64,000 nt of DNA from Pedobacter alluvionis (GTDB taxonomy: Bacteria; Bacteroidota; Bacteroidia; Sphingobacteriales; Sphingobacteriaceae). Below the pieces are notes generated by a model, which saw only the letters and a list, made by a program, of their open reading frames with translations, made no database searches and had not been told where the DNA came from. The stretch lies in contig NZ_RCCK01000011.1 of assembly GCF_003664035.1 (NCBI RefSeq), positions 744,001 through 808,000 on the forward strand, written 5' to 3'. A program made the position numbers and the translations under genes. How positions within the stretch are numbered: position 1 is the first letter of the stretch; the number at the start of each line of letters is the position of its first letter. Shown here one piece after another: positions 46,260-53,689 of the stretch.

Positions 46260-47235
46260 AAAAATTGAGTTTAAAAACGAAATAAGTGCCTAAGATAGCA
46301 GGAATTATAATATTTATGAGCCAGATACTTGCGGTACATGCAATAACAGCCAGATGCTGATCGGTTACATGTTTAAATAGCTCAACTGCAGTGACACTTC
46401 TAATACCCACATCGAAAAGATCTAGTGAAGGCAGTGCCGATTGTACCAAAAATAGCAAACAGGTCATCATCACAATATCTGCATAGTGCAATCCAGGCAC
46501 CAGCCAGATAAAAAGGATGAAATATTGCGAACTGAATATCAGGTAACGGGCAAAACAATAAGTAATAATTTTGAATAGTTCCCGTTTTTTATACCTGGCT
46601 AAAATGCTATAAAATTTCTTATATTTCCTGGTGAATTTGAAGGATAATAAAATCCCATTTAACCAACGGATGTTAAAGTAAAAAACCAGAAAAAACAGGC
46701 AAAAAATTACCGCAAAAAAAACCAAGGCAATAAATAGTACCTTATCGATCGGGATAAAGCGGTACACGAAAAAGCAGGTTGCAATGGCTCCGAAGACATT
46801 AGTCAGCACCAATTGACCGATGCTACCCACACTCATGGCCACTATCCCAACAATTCTTCTTCGGGGGGAAAGGAAAAATACACGGCCTCCATATTCTCCT
46901 AGTCTGTTGGGCGTAAAAATAGCAAGCGTTAAACCACAGAAAACAGATTCGATGGCCCTGTAAAAACTGATGGGTTCGATATGGCTCATTAAGTATTTCC
47001 ATTTACCGGCCTCTAAAAACCAGTTTACAAACATCAGAAATACCACTATCCCAATTACGGTGATTATTTCTGTTTGAGGGATATCTTTTAATAATGTACT
47101 GAAATCGTGAAGATTTTTATTCGCAACGAGCTTATGGTAAATAAACCAAAAGGCAAACATCACAATTGCAACTTTGATAAAAAGCGATAATATTTTTTTG
47201 TTCTTGCCTGTCAAGATTATCTTTTTAGTTTGCAA
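46237..47235 (-). CDS. UPF0104/LPG synthase transmembrane-like flippase protein
   Basis: A 332-residue protein with about eight helices of the lysylphosphatidylglycerol synthase TM region family. GLTLAIFTPNRLGEYGGRVFF (as FTPNRLGEYGGRVFF) is the family motif, followed by GQLVLTNVFGAIATCF. It lacks the soluble aminoacyltransferase domain of MprF, so it may move or present a glycolipid made by the GT2 partner (inference). The start is TTG at 47235, only 20 bases from the ruvC start on the other strand. Confidence 0.83.
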   Translation of the reverse strand: MQTKKIILTGKNKKILSLFIKVAIVMFAFWFIYHKLVANKNLHDFSTLLKDIPQTEIITVIGIVVFLMFVNWFLEAGKWKYLMSHIEPISFYRAIESVFCGLTLAIFTPNRLGEYGGRVFFLSPRRRIVGIVAMSVGSIGQLVLTNVFGAIATCFFVYRFIPIDKVLFIALVFFAVIFCLFFLVFYFNIRWLNGILLSFKFTRKYKKFYSILARYKKRELFKIITYCFARYLIFSSQYFILFIWLVPGLHYADIVMMTCLLFLVQSALPSLDLFDVGIRSVTAVELFKHVTDQHLAVIACTASIWLINIIIPAILGTYFVFKLNFFGNLKSN

Positions 47236-47255
47236 ATATGCTTAATATTGCTGTA

Positions 47256-47843
47256 ATGTTGAACGAAAAAAAGGAACGGGTGATTATGGGCATTGATCCG
47301 GGAACGGCGGTGATGGGTTATGGCGTAATTTTAGAAAAGGGAAATAAAACGGAATTGATCAGTTTGGGAGTGGTTAAAATGACCCACTTAGACGATCCAT
47401 TCCTCAAACTTCAAAGGATATTCGAAAAAACAGTGGTTTTAATCGATCAATATAAACCTGATGTTCTGGCTATCGAGGCACCATTTTATGGTAAAAATAT
47501 TCAGGTTTTATTAAAACTCGGCCGTGCGCAGGGCATTGCTATTGCAGCCGCGTTGTCCAGAAATATTTCAGTTACCGAATATTCTCCACGTAAGATCAAA
47601 CAATCCATTACCGGTAGTGGTAATGCCACAAAAGAACAGGTAGCAGCCATGTTGCAGCGCTTACTCAATTTTAAAGAAACACCCGAATTCTTGGATGCAA
47701 CCGATGGTTTGGCTGTTGCCGTTTGCCATTCTTTTCAGAAAATTACAACAGGTGGTAAATCTAAAACCTATTCGGGCTGGGAATCTTTTGTAAGCGATAA
47801 TAAAACTAAGGTTAAAGGTATAGTGGTTAAGGCAAAGAAATAA
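47256..47843 (+). CDS. ruvC: Holliday junction resolvase RuvC
   Basis: A 195-residue endonuclease that cuts Holliday junctions in recombinational repair. The first catalytic aspartate is in IMGIDPGTAVMGYG, the glutamate in VLAIEAPFYGKN, and later residues in TKEQVAAMLQRLL and DATDGLAVAVCHS. The C-terminal tail (from about 165) is basic, as in Bacteroidota RuvC. ATG 47256 (MLNEKKERVIMG) is preferred to 47238, which would leave 2 bases to the divergent gene. Confidence 0.95.
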   Translation: MLNEKKERVIMGIDPGTAVMGYGVILEKGNKTELISLGVVKMTHLDDPFLKLQRIFEKTVVLIDQYKPDVLAIEAPFYGKNIQVLLKLGRAQGIAIAAALSRNISVTEYSPRKIKQSITGSGNATKEQVAAMLQRLLNFKETPEFLDATDGLAVAVCHSFQKITTGGKSKTYSGWESFVSDNKTKVKGIVVKAKK

Positions 47844-47956
47844 TCTTAAAGAATTTGTGGTTCGTGAGTCTCCGATCATAAGAGTGAAGCAATCTTTCTT
47901 GGTAGAGAATAAAATGGTTCGTGCGAACACGAACCATGGCGCGGTAATGAAATAAG

Positions 47957-48856
47957 CTATTTATTGTTGGCAGCCTGATCAATCCTATTTTTAGTCGCTT
48001 CTTCGATTTTTAATTTATTCCTGCGAATAAAATATTTTATAGTGAAGAAGATTGCAAAACCAACCAATATTAACATCCATAAATTGGAAATTGCGATGAT
48101 GATTTCTTTAAAAATCGTCCATCCGTTTACAATACCCAACCAAAGTCTGTTTACAAATGCCGGGCGGTAGTCGTACAGATTGTCATTGGCCACAATCATG
48201 GTTTTTACTGTATTGTCCTGATAAAAATTAAGGGTAATGGTACTGAATTTCACACGGCTATCAATCTGCATGTTCTCAATTTTCTTATCTACATAATCAT
48301 CTTTGATATAAAGAGAAGATTCGACGTTGGCACTTTTTTTCGAGGCTACTTTATTAATTTTTTCAATCGCATCTACTCTGTTCTGCGCCTTTAGTTTATT
48401 GGCTAAATAAGCAATACTTTGATCGTCCATCTTCATTGATTGGTGATCGACAAAAACAGCCATTCTTGCAATAGTATTGGTAAATTCATCCAGCTTCTCT
48501 GACGGAACTTTTGCCACCAGATAACCCTGAGTGCGATAGGAAGTAATTTCTTTTAGTGAATCGGTAGATTGTTTAACCTTATCGGTTTCCTGGATGGTAC
48601 TTTCGATCGAGAACTCTGCAACAGTTCCCCCTTCCGCTTTAATGGTTTTGCTAAGCTGTTCTTTCGTGTTTTGAACCTCTTTCACCCTAAACCGCATATC
48701 AGCAGTTTTGATGATTTTCTCAGCGGCAGTACTATCTGCAGATTCTTTGCTCAACGGCTCCAGCACTGCGGTATCAGCACTTGCATACTTTTCATTCGAT
48801 TTCTGGCAGCCAAAAATTGTTAAAACTATGGCTATAGCAATAATATTCCTTTTCAT
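47957..48856 (-). CDS. DUF4349 lipoprotein
   Basis: A 299-residue envelope lipoprotein. Signal MKRNIIAIAIVLTIFGC lipidates Cys17; ATG 48856 is used rather than the frame start 48871. The DUF4349 body has KTADMRFRVKEVQNTKEQL, a coiled-coil stretch and KFSTITLNFYQ, and ends with a transmembrane helix (LWMLILVGFAIFFTIKYFI) and a basic tail. Function is unknown; members are often annotated as lipoproteins with a membrane anchor at each end. Confidence 0.85.
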   Translation of the reverse strand: MKRNIIAIAIVLTIFGCQKSNEKYASADTAVLEPLSKESADSTAAEKIIKTADMRFRVKEVQNTKEQLSKTIKAEGGTVAEFSIESTIQETDKVKQSTDSLKEITSYRTQGYLVAKVPSEKLDEFTNTIARMAVFVDHQSMKMDDQSIAYLANKLKAQNRVDAIEKINKVASKKSANVESSLYIKDDYVDKKIENMQIDSRVKFSTITLNFYQDNTVKTMIVANDNLYDYRPAFVNRLWLGIVNGWTIFKEIIIAISNLWMLILVGFAIFFTIKYFIRRNKLKIEEATKNRIDQAANNK

Positions 48857-49109
48857 GATTGTGTGGTTCAAAATAAATAATCATTTTAAATATTTGCTTC
48901 AAATGGCCATAAGAAGTGTAGCGTACTTGGTTAGTTTTAACGCTGTATTTACCCTTAATACGAAAATTATATTTAGGTAACCCAATGTTGGGTTTAGTGA
49001 CGTGAGAAGGGTGTTTTAGCGGTTTCAGCTAGTATTAAACCTCGCAGGTTTAAATGAAGTTTTTATGGCGTTTTTTTTTTAAAGCAGGTTACTGTGTTTG
49101 TCGGTTTCG

Positions 49110-49255
49110 AAAGCCCTGCCATCCGCTTTACCTCACTACGTTCGGTGTCCGCTCCTGTCAGGTTTAGATTACATAGGCAGACCTTTCTATCATAAACCTG
49201 ACAGGAGCGGCAGCCTCCGATTTTTCTATCGGAGCTACAGCGGATGGCGGGACTA
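49110..49255. repeat. Large imperfect inverted repeat (AGCCCTGCCATCCGC / GCGGATGGCGGG)
   Basis: AGCCCTGCCATCCGCT at the left faces AGCGGATGGCGGGACT at the right, and inside them CTCCTGTCAGGTTTA faces TAAACCTGACAGGAG, a perfect 15-base arm. A smaller TCCGAT/ATCGGA hairpin lies inside. The element at 25651-25790 is related. It looks like a non-coding dispersed repeat. Confidence 0.85.
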
Positions 49256-49307
49256 CCTTAACCTAATACCTACTGAATTTGCTTTTCAGAAAAGAAGTGT
49301 ATATAAA

Positions 49308-49344
49308 CAAAAAGCCGGTCATGAATAAACATTGACCGGCTTTA
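49308..49344 (-). terminator. Terminator after the 72-residue membrane protein gene
   Basis: AAAGCCGGTCA and TGACCGGCTTT form a perfect 11-base stem around an 11-base loop. On the minus strand it ends GGCTTTTTG. It lies about 20 bases after the stop codon. Confidence 0.88.
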
Positions 49345-49363
49345 TATTTTGATAGTAGAACGC

Positions 49364-49582
49364 TTATGCGTCTAATATTTTGAATACACCTTTAATCGCA
49401 ATAATTGCACCAATGAACAAAACAATCCAGGATGCTAATGACACTTGCCACGAATCGTAAGCGAAACGTGCGTAAGTACCCACCATGCAAACCAGTACAC
49501 CAAAAATCATTAATTTATAAATTCCTGGCTGGTTAGCCGTTTTCATACTTTCCGTATTGTGCTTTAATTCGTTGTTCTCCAT
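49364..49582 (-). CDS. Small two-helix membrane protein
   Basis: A 72-residue protein with two helices (about 23-42 and 50-68): YKLMIFGVLVCMVGTYARFA and SLASWIVLFIGAIIAIKGVF. The N-terminus is polar. It has its own start after a spacer, a strong terminator and normal codon use, so I regard it as a real gene of unknown function. Similar short proteins are conserved in Sphingobacteriaceae, but I cannot name a family. Confidence 0.75.
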   Translation of the reverse strand: MENNELKHNTESMKTANQPGIYKLMIFGVLVCMVGTYARFAYDSWQVSLASWIVLFIGAIIAIKGVFKILDA

Positions 49583-49639
49583 AATGTTTATTTTTATGAT
49601 GCTGCAAAAGTAATACTTATTGCTGAATAATTATAAAAC

Positions 49640-50404
49640 TTAGTAACTTTTTAATCGTTCTAATCTTTGTTTCGCTTTATCTTTATCGCTAAGTTTTTCT
49701 CCCTGATACAAAGGCTTTTCCCAATCCCCGTACATTGGGTTGGGCAACACAATATACTTTGTTCCAAATAGGTGCTGATTTGTGTTTACCTGCTCGAAGG
49801 TATTTTTATTTTCGCGATAAAAAATGTTACTGAAATCGCTTAAATTATCGCCACATAGCAATAGAATATTGTGCGTTTCTGTAATTTTCTGGCGGCGTGG
49901 TTCTTTATTTGAAGTTCCTTTCGAGACCACTAAGTGTGCATCATCTGCATAAGGAAAGCCAAAGTGCTGCAGATTTTTTAGCGTAGCTGCATAATCTTTC
50001 TCATCGCGGTTACTCACATAAAAGGTTTCGATGTTTTTTGATGCTGCAAACTTTAAAAAAGCCAATGCACCCGGAACAGTATCGGCCTGAGCAAGATTGG
50101 TCCATTCTGTCCAGTCTTCAGATACATAACTTAGTCCTTTTTTAATTTCGTGCCCCTGAAAAGCAGAATTATCTAAAACGGTTTCGTCAATATCGACAAT
50201 TACACAATTTGGTTTTTTACTGGTATCGGCCCATAAAGCTTCTTTTAACGATAAACGTGCAAAGTTATAAGCCTGGAAACATAAGGCCCTATATTCGCCC
50301 GAGGTTTGCTGCCAAAGTACCGCATTGGTATAATCCCGTGCAGGATTTTGGGCTTTAACAAAAAATGGAATAGTCAATAAGATAATGAGGATGTGTTTTT
50401 TCAT
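49640..50404 (-). CDS. Acid phosphatase/nucleotidase of the lipoprotein e(P4) family (HAD class)
   Basis: A 254-residue exported phosphatase. The signal MKKHILIILLTIPFFVKAQ ends without a lipobox cysteine, so the protein is probably soluble in the periplasm, unlike Haemophilus e(P4). The HAD nucleophile motif is CVIVDIDETVLDNSAFQ, with DxDxT; later YVSNRDEKDYAATLKNLQHF and LLCGDNLSDF supply motifs II to IV. Members remove phosphate from nucleotides such as NMN or AMP. The divergent neighbour is separated by an unusual homopolymer hairpin. Confidence 0.9.
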   Translation of the reverse strand: MKKHILIILLTIPFFVKAQNPARDYTNAVLWQQTSGEYRALCFQAYNFARLSLKEALWADTSKKPNCVIVDIDETVLDNSAFQGHEIKKGLSYVSEDWTEWTNLAQADTVPGALAFLKFAASKNIETFYVSNRDEKDYAATLKNLQHFGFPYADDAHLVVSKGTSNKEPRRQKITETHNILLLCGDNLSDFSNIFYRENKNTFEQVNTNQHLFGTKYIVLPNPMYGDWEKPLYQGEKLSDKDKAKQRLERLKSY

Positions 50405-50445
50405 AACCTGATATTAGGCTACAAAGATATTAAAAGCCGATAATT

Positions 50446-50483
50446 CCCCCCCCCAAAAAAATCTATATTTTTTTTGGGGGGGG
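50446..50483. repeat. Homopolymer hairpin C9 A7 - TCTATA - T8 G8
   Basis: Nine C and seven A (50446-50461) face eight T and eight G (50468-50483) across a six-base centre. The inverted repeat is perfect for 15 pairs apart from one-base length differences. It sits in the divergent gap, 42 bases from the e(P4) start and 124 bases from the next gene start. Confidence 0.95.
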
Positions 50484-50571
50484 ATACATTTCCGTCAAAG
50501 AATAGCTACCAATCTTAACCAATAATCAGAATAATTTTCCTATCAATTAAAATTTTAGTTATAAAAATAAC

Positions 50572-50579
50572 TATTTTTG
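50572..50579 (+). promoter_or_regulatory. Candidate -7 promoter element of the lipoprotein gene
   Basis: TATTTTTG matches TANNTTTG exactly, 28 bases before the start codon at 50607, and lies in AT-rich sequence downstream of the homopolymer hairpin. No clear -33 TTTG is seen at the expected distance. Confidence 0.4.
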
Positions 50580-50606
50580 GGTACACACAAATAAAATCAT
50601 TTTATC

Positions 50607-51311
50607 ATGAAATCTAAAACCCTGATAGGGATTGCTATTGCCCTATTTTTCCTTGCTGCCTGCAAGAAAGACAATCCCATTGATCCAACTATAGAAAAAC
50701 CCGATCCTATAGAGTCTTTAAGAGATTCAGCTTCTTATACCATTGACGGGAAAACCTATAAGTCTATCGGTATTGAAAAAGGAGGTACATTTACAACCCA
50801 ATCAAATCTCAAAATTACTTCAGGAGTAAACTTCAATTACGAATTAGAAGGGGACAAAGACTCTTTACTATTTGTAAGAGAATTTACTATTAGAGCAAGC
50901 TATACTAATATTACGATTTCATTTATTAAAATATATAATAAAAATGAAACCGAAAATACAAATGAAAATAATGGTGCGTATTTAAATTATCCTAAAAATA
51001 AAACAGAAATATTCACTCCTGGTTTTTATAAATACTCAACAGACTTTTTTAGGAAAAATTCTACATCTGGAATTGCATTTACAGTCATCAATCAACAAGG
51101 TGTATATAAATCGTATGGCCAATCAGATTTAGGTAAACCTGCATCTGTATTACAAACTGATCAAAATGGTTCGAAATTTGAAATTATAAGTTTAAAAAAA
51201 CGAAAATCAGGATATCTATTAGAAGTTAAATTCAATGTAAATATTTTTGACGAAAATAAAAAACAGATGAGAATAGAAGATGGATATTTAAGATTAAGCG
51301 TATTAAAATAA
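50607..51311 (+). CDS. Lipoprotein of unknown function
   Basis: A 234-residue lipoprotein: MKSKTLIGIAIALFFLAAC lipidates Cys19. The mature part begins with a Pro/Asp-rich linker and is rich in beta strands, as in SASYTIDGKTYKSIGIEKGG and GYLLEVKFNVNIFDENKK. No family is recognised. It is richer in A+T and Asn/Lys than neighbouring genes, which may point to recent acquisition or weak selection. Confidence 0.75.
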   Translation: MKSKTLIGIAIALFFLAACKKDNPIDPTIEKPDPIESLRDSASYTIDGKTYKSIGIEKGGTFTTQSNLKITSGVNFNYELEGDKDSLLFVREFTIRASYTNITISFIKIYNKNETENTNENNGAYLNYPKNKTEIFTPGFYKYSTDFFRKNSTSGIAFTVINQQGVYKSYGQSDLGKPASVLQTDQNGSKFEIISLKKRKSGYLLEVKFNVNIFDENKKQMRIEDGYLRLSVLK

Positions 51312-51331
51312 TTGATATTCATCTATAAAGC

Positions 51332-51370
51332 AAAAGTCCCAATTCAATTGAGAAATGGGACTTTTTTTTT
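51332..51370 (+). terminator. Terminator between convergent genes
   Basis: AAAGTCCCA and TGGGACTTT pair around a loop containing CAATTCAATTGAG and are followed by ten T. It ends the lipoprotein gene and, with a weaker T tract on the other strand, may serve the convergent ATPase gene. Confidence 0.85.
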
Positions 51371-51380
51371 GTAAAAACAT

Positions 51381-52508
51381 TTAACCGTTCAAAAAAGTTC
51401 CCCTATCAGCTTTCGATATTAATGATGTTTCTGCATCGGGGTAAGCATGTGTAAAAGTAAGTGGAATTTTATTTTTCCCTCTTTCGCTCCATTTAAACTC
51501 GACAGCCAAAAGTTTTTCTTTTGTTTTTTCTATATAATCAATTTCCTGTTGTTGCGTGGTACGCCAGAAAAAGCATTCTGCTTCTATCTGGTTCTGGTGC
51601 AAAAACTTCATCCGTTCAGCGATCATATAATTTTCAAATAGTGCACCAACATCATTCCTGTTTGCTATTGGATTAAAATTCCGCGTAATGGCATTTACAA
51701 TACCTGTATCATAAAAATAGATCTTTTTATTTTTTTTAATTTCGTTGCGCACATTACCCGAAAAGGCAGGTAAGCTAAAAACCACGAAAGATTTTTCGAG
51801 TAGGCTGATGTACTTATCAACGGTTTTCTGATCGGCCTTTACCAGTTGTGCCAGTTCAGAAAAGTTAACTTCGCTCCCAACCTGCAAAGCCAGGGCCTTC
51901 ACAATTTTTTCGAAAAGTAGCGGCTTTTTAACATCTTCCAAAGTAAAAAGATCTTTATATAGATAACTATCTGCAAGTAATTTTAAGTGCTCTTCTGCGT
52001 TCTGCGGATCGTTAATAATCTCCGGATAGGAACCATAAATTAACCGTCGCTCCAGCGATCTTTCTTCGGTAATAAAGTCAGTATCATTCACCAGCTCTGC
52101 GTATGAAAATGGCAAAAGCATCATTTCATATTTTCTACCGGTTAAAGGTTCGTTTATTTTACCTGACAACTCAAATGCTGATGAACCCGTAGCAATAACC
52201 TGAACAGGCTTAAAGCGATCTACAATAATTTTAATGAGCAAACCTACATCATTGATTCTTTGAGCCTCGTCTATAAAAAGCACTTCGTAGCCAGCGAGCA
52301 TTTGTGCTATTTGTGCCGCATTGGGTTTAGCCAAAGCTTCGCGTACATCAGCATCATCCCCATTAAGGTACAGGGTCTTTTTATCAACCTTTGCCAATAA
52401 TTGTTCAACAAAAGTAGTTTTACCAGTTTGGCGTGGCCCAAAGATGATAAAGGCTTTCCCTTTAAAAAGCCTGGCAAAAGCATAATCCAACTGTTTACGA
52501 ACAATCAT
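51381..52508 (-). CDS. AAA ATPase with C-terminal DUF4143 domain
   Basis: A 375-residue ATP-binding protein. Walker A is FGPRQTGKTTFVEQL (about 23-37), Walker B LFIDEAQRI, and a sensor ATGSSAFEL follows. The DUF4143 domain has a winged helix region (FSELAQLVKADQKTVDKYISLLE) and a nuclease-like end LLAVEFKWS. Proteins of this class are abundant and mobile in Bacteroidota; their role is unproven, with stress response or toxin-antitoxin-like action proposed. Immediately upstream is a 32-bp tandem repeat. Confidence 0.88.
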   Translation of the reverse strand: MIVRKQLDYAFARLFKGKAFIIFGPRQTGKTTFVEQLLAKVDKKTLYLNGDDADVREALAKPNAAQIAQMLAGYEVLFIDEAQRINDVGLLIKIIVDRFKPVQVIATGSSAFELSGKINEPLTGRKYEMMLLPFSYAELVNDTDFITEERSLERRLIYGSYPEIINDPQNAEEHLKLLADSYLYKDLFTLEDVKKPLLFEKIVKALALQVGSEVNFSELAQLVKADQKTVDKYISLLEKSFVVFSLPAFSGNVRNEIKKNKKIYFYDTGIVNAITRNFNPIANRNDVGALFENYMIAERMKFLHQNQIEAECFFWRTTQQQEIDYIEKTKEKLLAVEFKWSERGKNKIPLTFTHAYPDAETSLISKADRGTFLNG

Positions 52509-52525
52509 AATAAAAAATCCTTACA

Positions 52526-52620
52526 CAAAAGTATAATAATTTTGGATTACAATCCGTAAAAAACATAATAATTTAGGATTTCAATCCATAAAAAACATAA
52601 TAATTTTGGATTATGATTCT
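52526..52620. repeat. 32-bp tandem repeat, about three copies, upstream of the DUF4143 ATPase gene
   Basis: ATAATAATTT...GGATT recurs at 52533, 52565 and 52597, an exact 32-base period. The first two units share most positions; the third is less complete. Each of the first two carries GGATT facing AATCC. On the minus strand the first unit joins TACTTTTG (52534-52527), a -7-like box about 20 bases before the gene start. Confidence 0.85.
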
Positions 52621-52629
52621 ATTACTTAT

Positions 52630-52663
52630 AAAAAAACCCATCTCAATTAAGAAATGGGCTTTG
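52630..52663 (-). terminator. Terminator after atpG
   Basis: On the minus strand AGCCCATTTC and GATGGG form a stem around an AATT-containing loop followed by TTTTTTT. It lies about 45 bases after the atpG stop and ends the ATP synthase operon here. Confidence 0.82.
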
Positions 52664-52670
52664 TATTATT

Positions 52671-52705
52671 TGACTGAAGACTAATGACTTCCGACTATAG
52701 ACTAA
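52671..52705. repeat. AGTC-word spacer downstream of atpG
   Basis: GACTGAAGACTAATGACTT and GACTATAGACT (the reverse complement reads AGTC words) fill the last bases before the atpG stop. The same word family is at 23871-23905 and, in part, at 6560-6585. Confidence 0.65.
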
Positions 52706-52706
52706 A

Positions 52707-53603
52707 TTATCCGTTCAATGCGGCTGCACCACTTACAATCTCAGTTAACTCAGTTGTAATTGCTGCCTGACGTGCCTGGTTGTATGAAAGTTTTAAAGCT
52801 TTCAATAACTCACCCGCATTTTCAGTTGCTTTATCCATTGATGTCATACGTGCGCCGTGCTCAGAAGCATGAGAATCTAAAACAGCTTTATATAACTGAA
52901 TTTTTACTGATTTAGGAATTAACTGCTCTACAATTTCTTCCTGAGAAGGCTCTAAAATATAATCAACGTTTGTTGTTTTCTTATCAGCTTTCTGATCCAC
53001 TGCTGTTTCTTCTGCTTTAGGCAAAGGCAACAACTGCTCAGAAGTAATAATTTGAACTGCCGCATTTTTAAAACGGTTGTAAACAACCTCTACCTTATCA
53101 AAGTCTCCTTTAACAAATCCCGCCATAATGGCATCGGTAATCTTAGTTACGTTTTCGAAAGTTAGAGCAGCATACACTTCATTATTATTACCAATTACGT
53201 TATAGTTACGTTTTTCGTAAAAATCCTGAGTTTTCTTACCGATAGAAATAATGCTAACGTTACCATTTTTCAACTGTTCGCTATATTTCTCAGCAATTAA
53301 ATTGTTGGCCGCTTTAATTACGTTCATGTTAAAAGCACCAGCCAAACCACGGTTTGAAGATACCGTAACAATTAAAACCTTATTGGGCTCGCGCTCCTGG
53401 ATAAAAGGCGATGACGATCCCTCTAAACTTGCTGACAGATTACCTAAAATCTCTTTCAGTTTAGTTGCATAAGGACGTAAAGCGATAATTGCATTAGTAG
53501 CACGTTTCAACTTTGCTGCCGAAACCATTTTCATAGCCTTGGTAATCTGCTGTGTTGACTGTACCGATGCAATCCGGTTTCTTACTTCTTTTAAATTAGC
53601 CAT
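52707..53603 (-). CDS. atpG: ATP synthase F1 gamma subunit
   Basis: The 298-residue rotor subunit of F1. The N-terminal helix starts MANLKEVRNRIASVQSTQQI TKAMKMVSAAKL (given in two parts), and the C-terminal helix has ARMTSMDKATENAGELLK and NQARQAAITTELTEIVSGA, both strongly conserved. Residues about 198-225 carry a Lys/Asp-rich insert typical of Bacteroidota. It is the last gene of this operon; the beta and epsilon genes (atpD, atpC) are not in the window. Confidence 0.97.
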   Translation of the reverse strand: MANLKEVRNRIASVQSTQQITKAMKMVSAAKLKRATNAIIALRPYATKLKEILGNLSASLEGSSSPFIQEREPNKVLIVTVSSNRGLAGAFNMNVIKAANNLIAEKYSEQLKNGNVSIISIGKKTQDFYEKRNYNVIGNNNEVYAALTFENVTKITDAIMAGFVKGDFDKVEVVYNRFKNAAVQIITSEQLLPLPKAEETAVDQKADKKTTNVDYILEPSQEEIVEQLIPKSVKIQLYKAVLDSHASEHGARMTSMDKATENAGELLKALKLSYNQARQAAITTELTEIVSGAAALNG

Positions 53604-53615
53604 TCTTTATTTCGT

Positions 53616-53688
53616 GAGTATCAAGAATAGGGTATCAAGTATCAAGACGAAGTTCATCTTGATACTTGATACTAACTACTCGATACTT
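53616..53688. repeat. GTATCAA-word inverted repeat between atpA and atpG
   Basis: Two 36-base arms separated by one base fill the 86-base gap; the central 16 bases GTATCAAGTATCAAGA are perfectly matched and 28 of 36 positions match overall. Each arm is made of the repeating word GTATCAA. Confidence 0.88.
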
Positions 53689-53689
53689 A

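Larger units (their letters stand above)
48857..49363. other. Gap with a large inverted repeat element
   Basis: No gene is seen. The element at 49110-49255 and the terminator at 49308-49344 account for most of the structure; the part near the DUF4349 start is AT-rich and presumably holds its promoter. Confidence 0.6.

Noticed and set aside
52533..52620. Tandem repeat as a CRISPR array
   Set aside because: Units are contiguous with no unique spacers, are only about three, and no cas gene is near.
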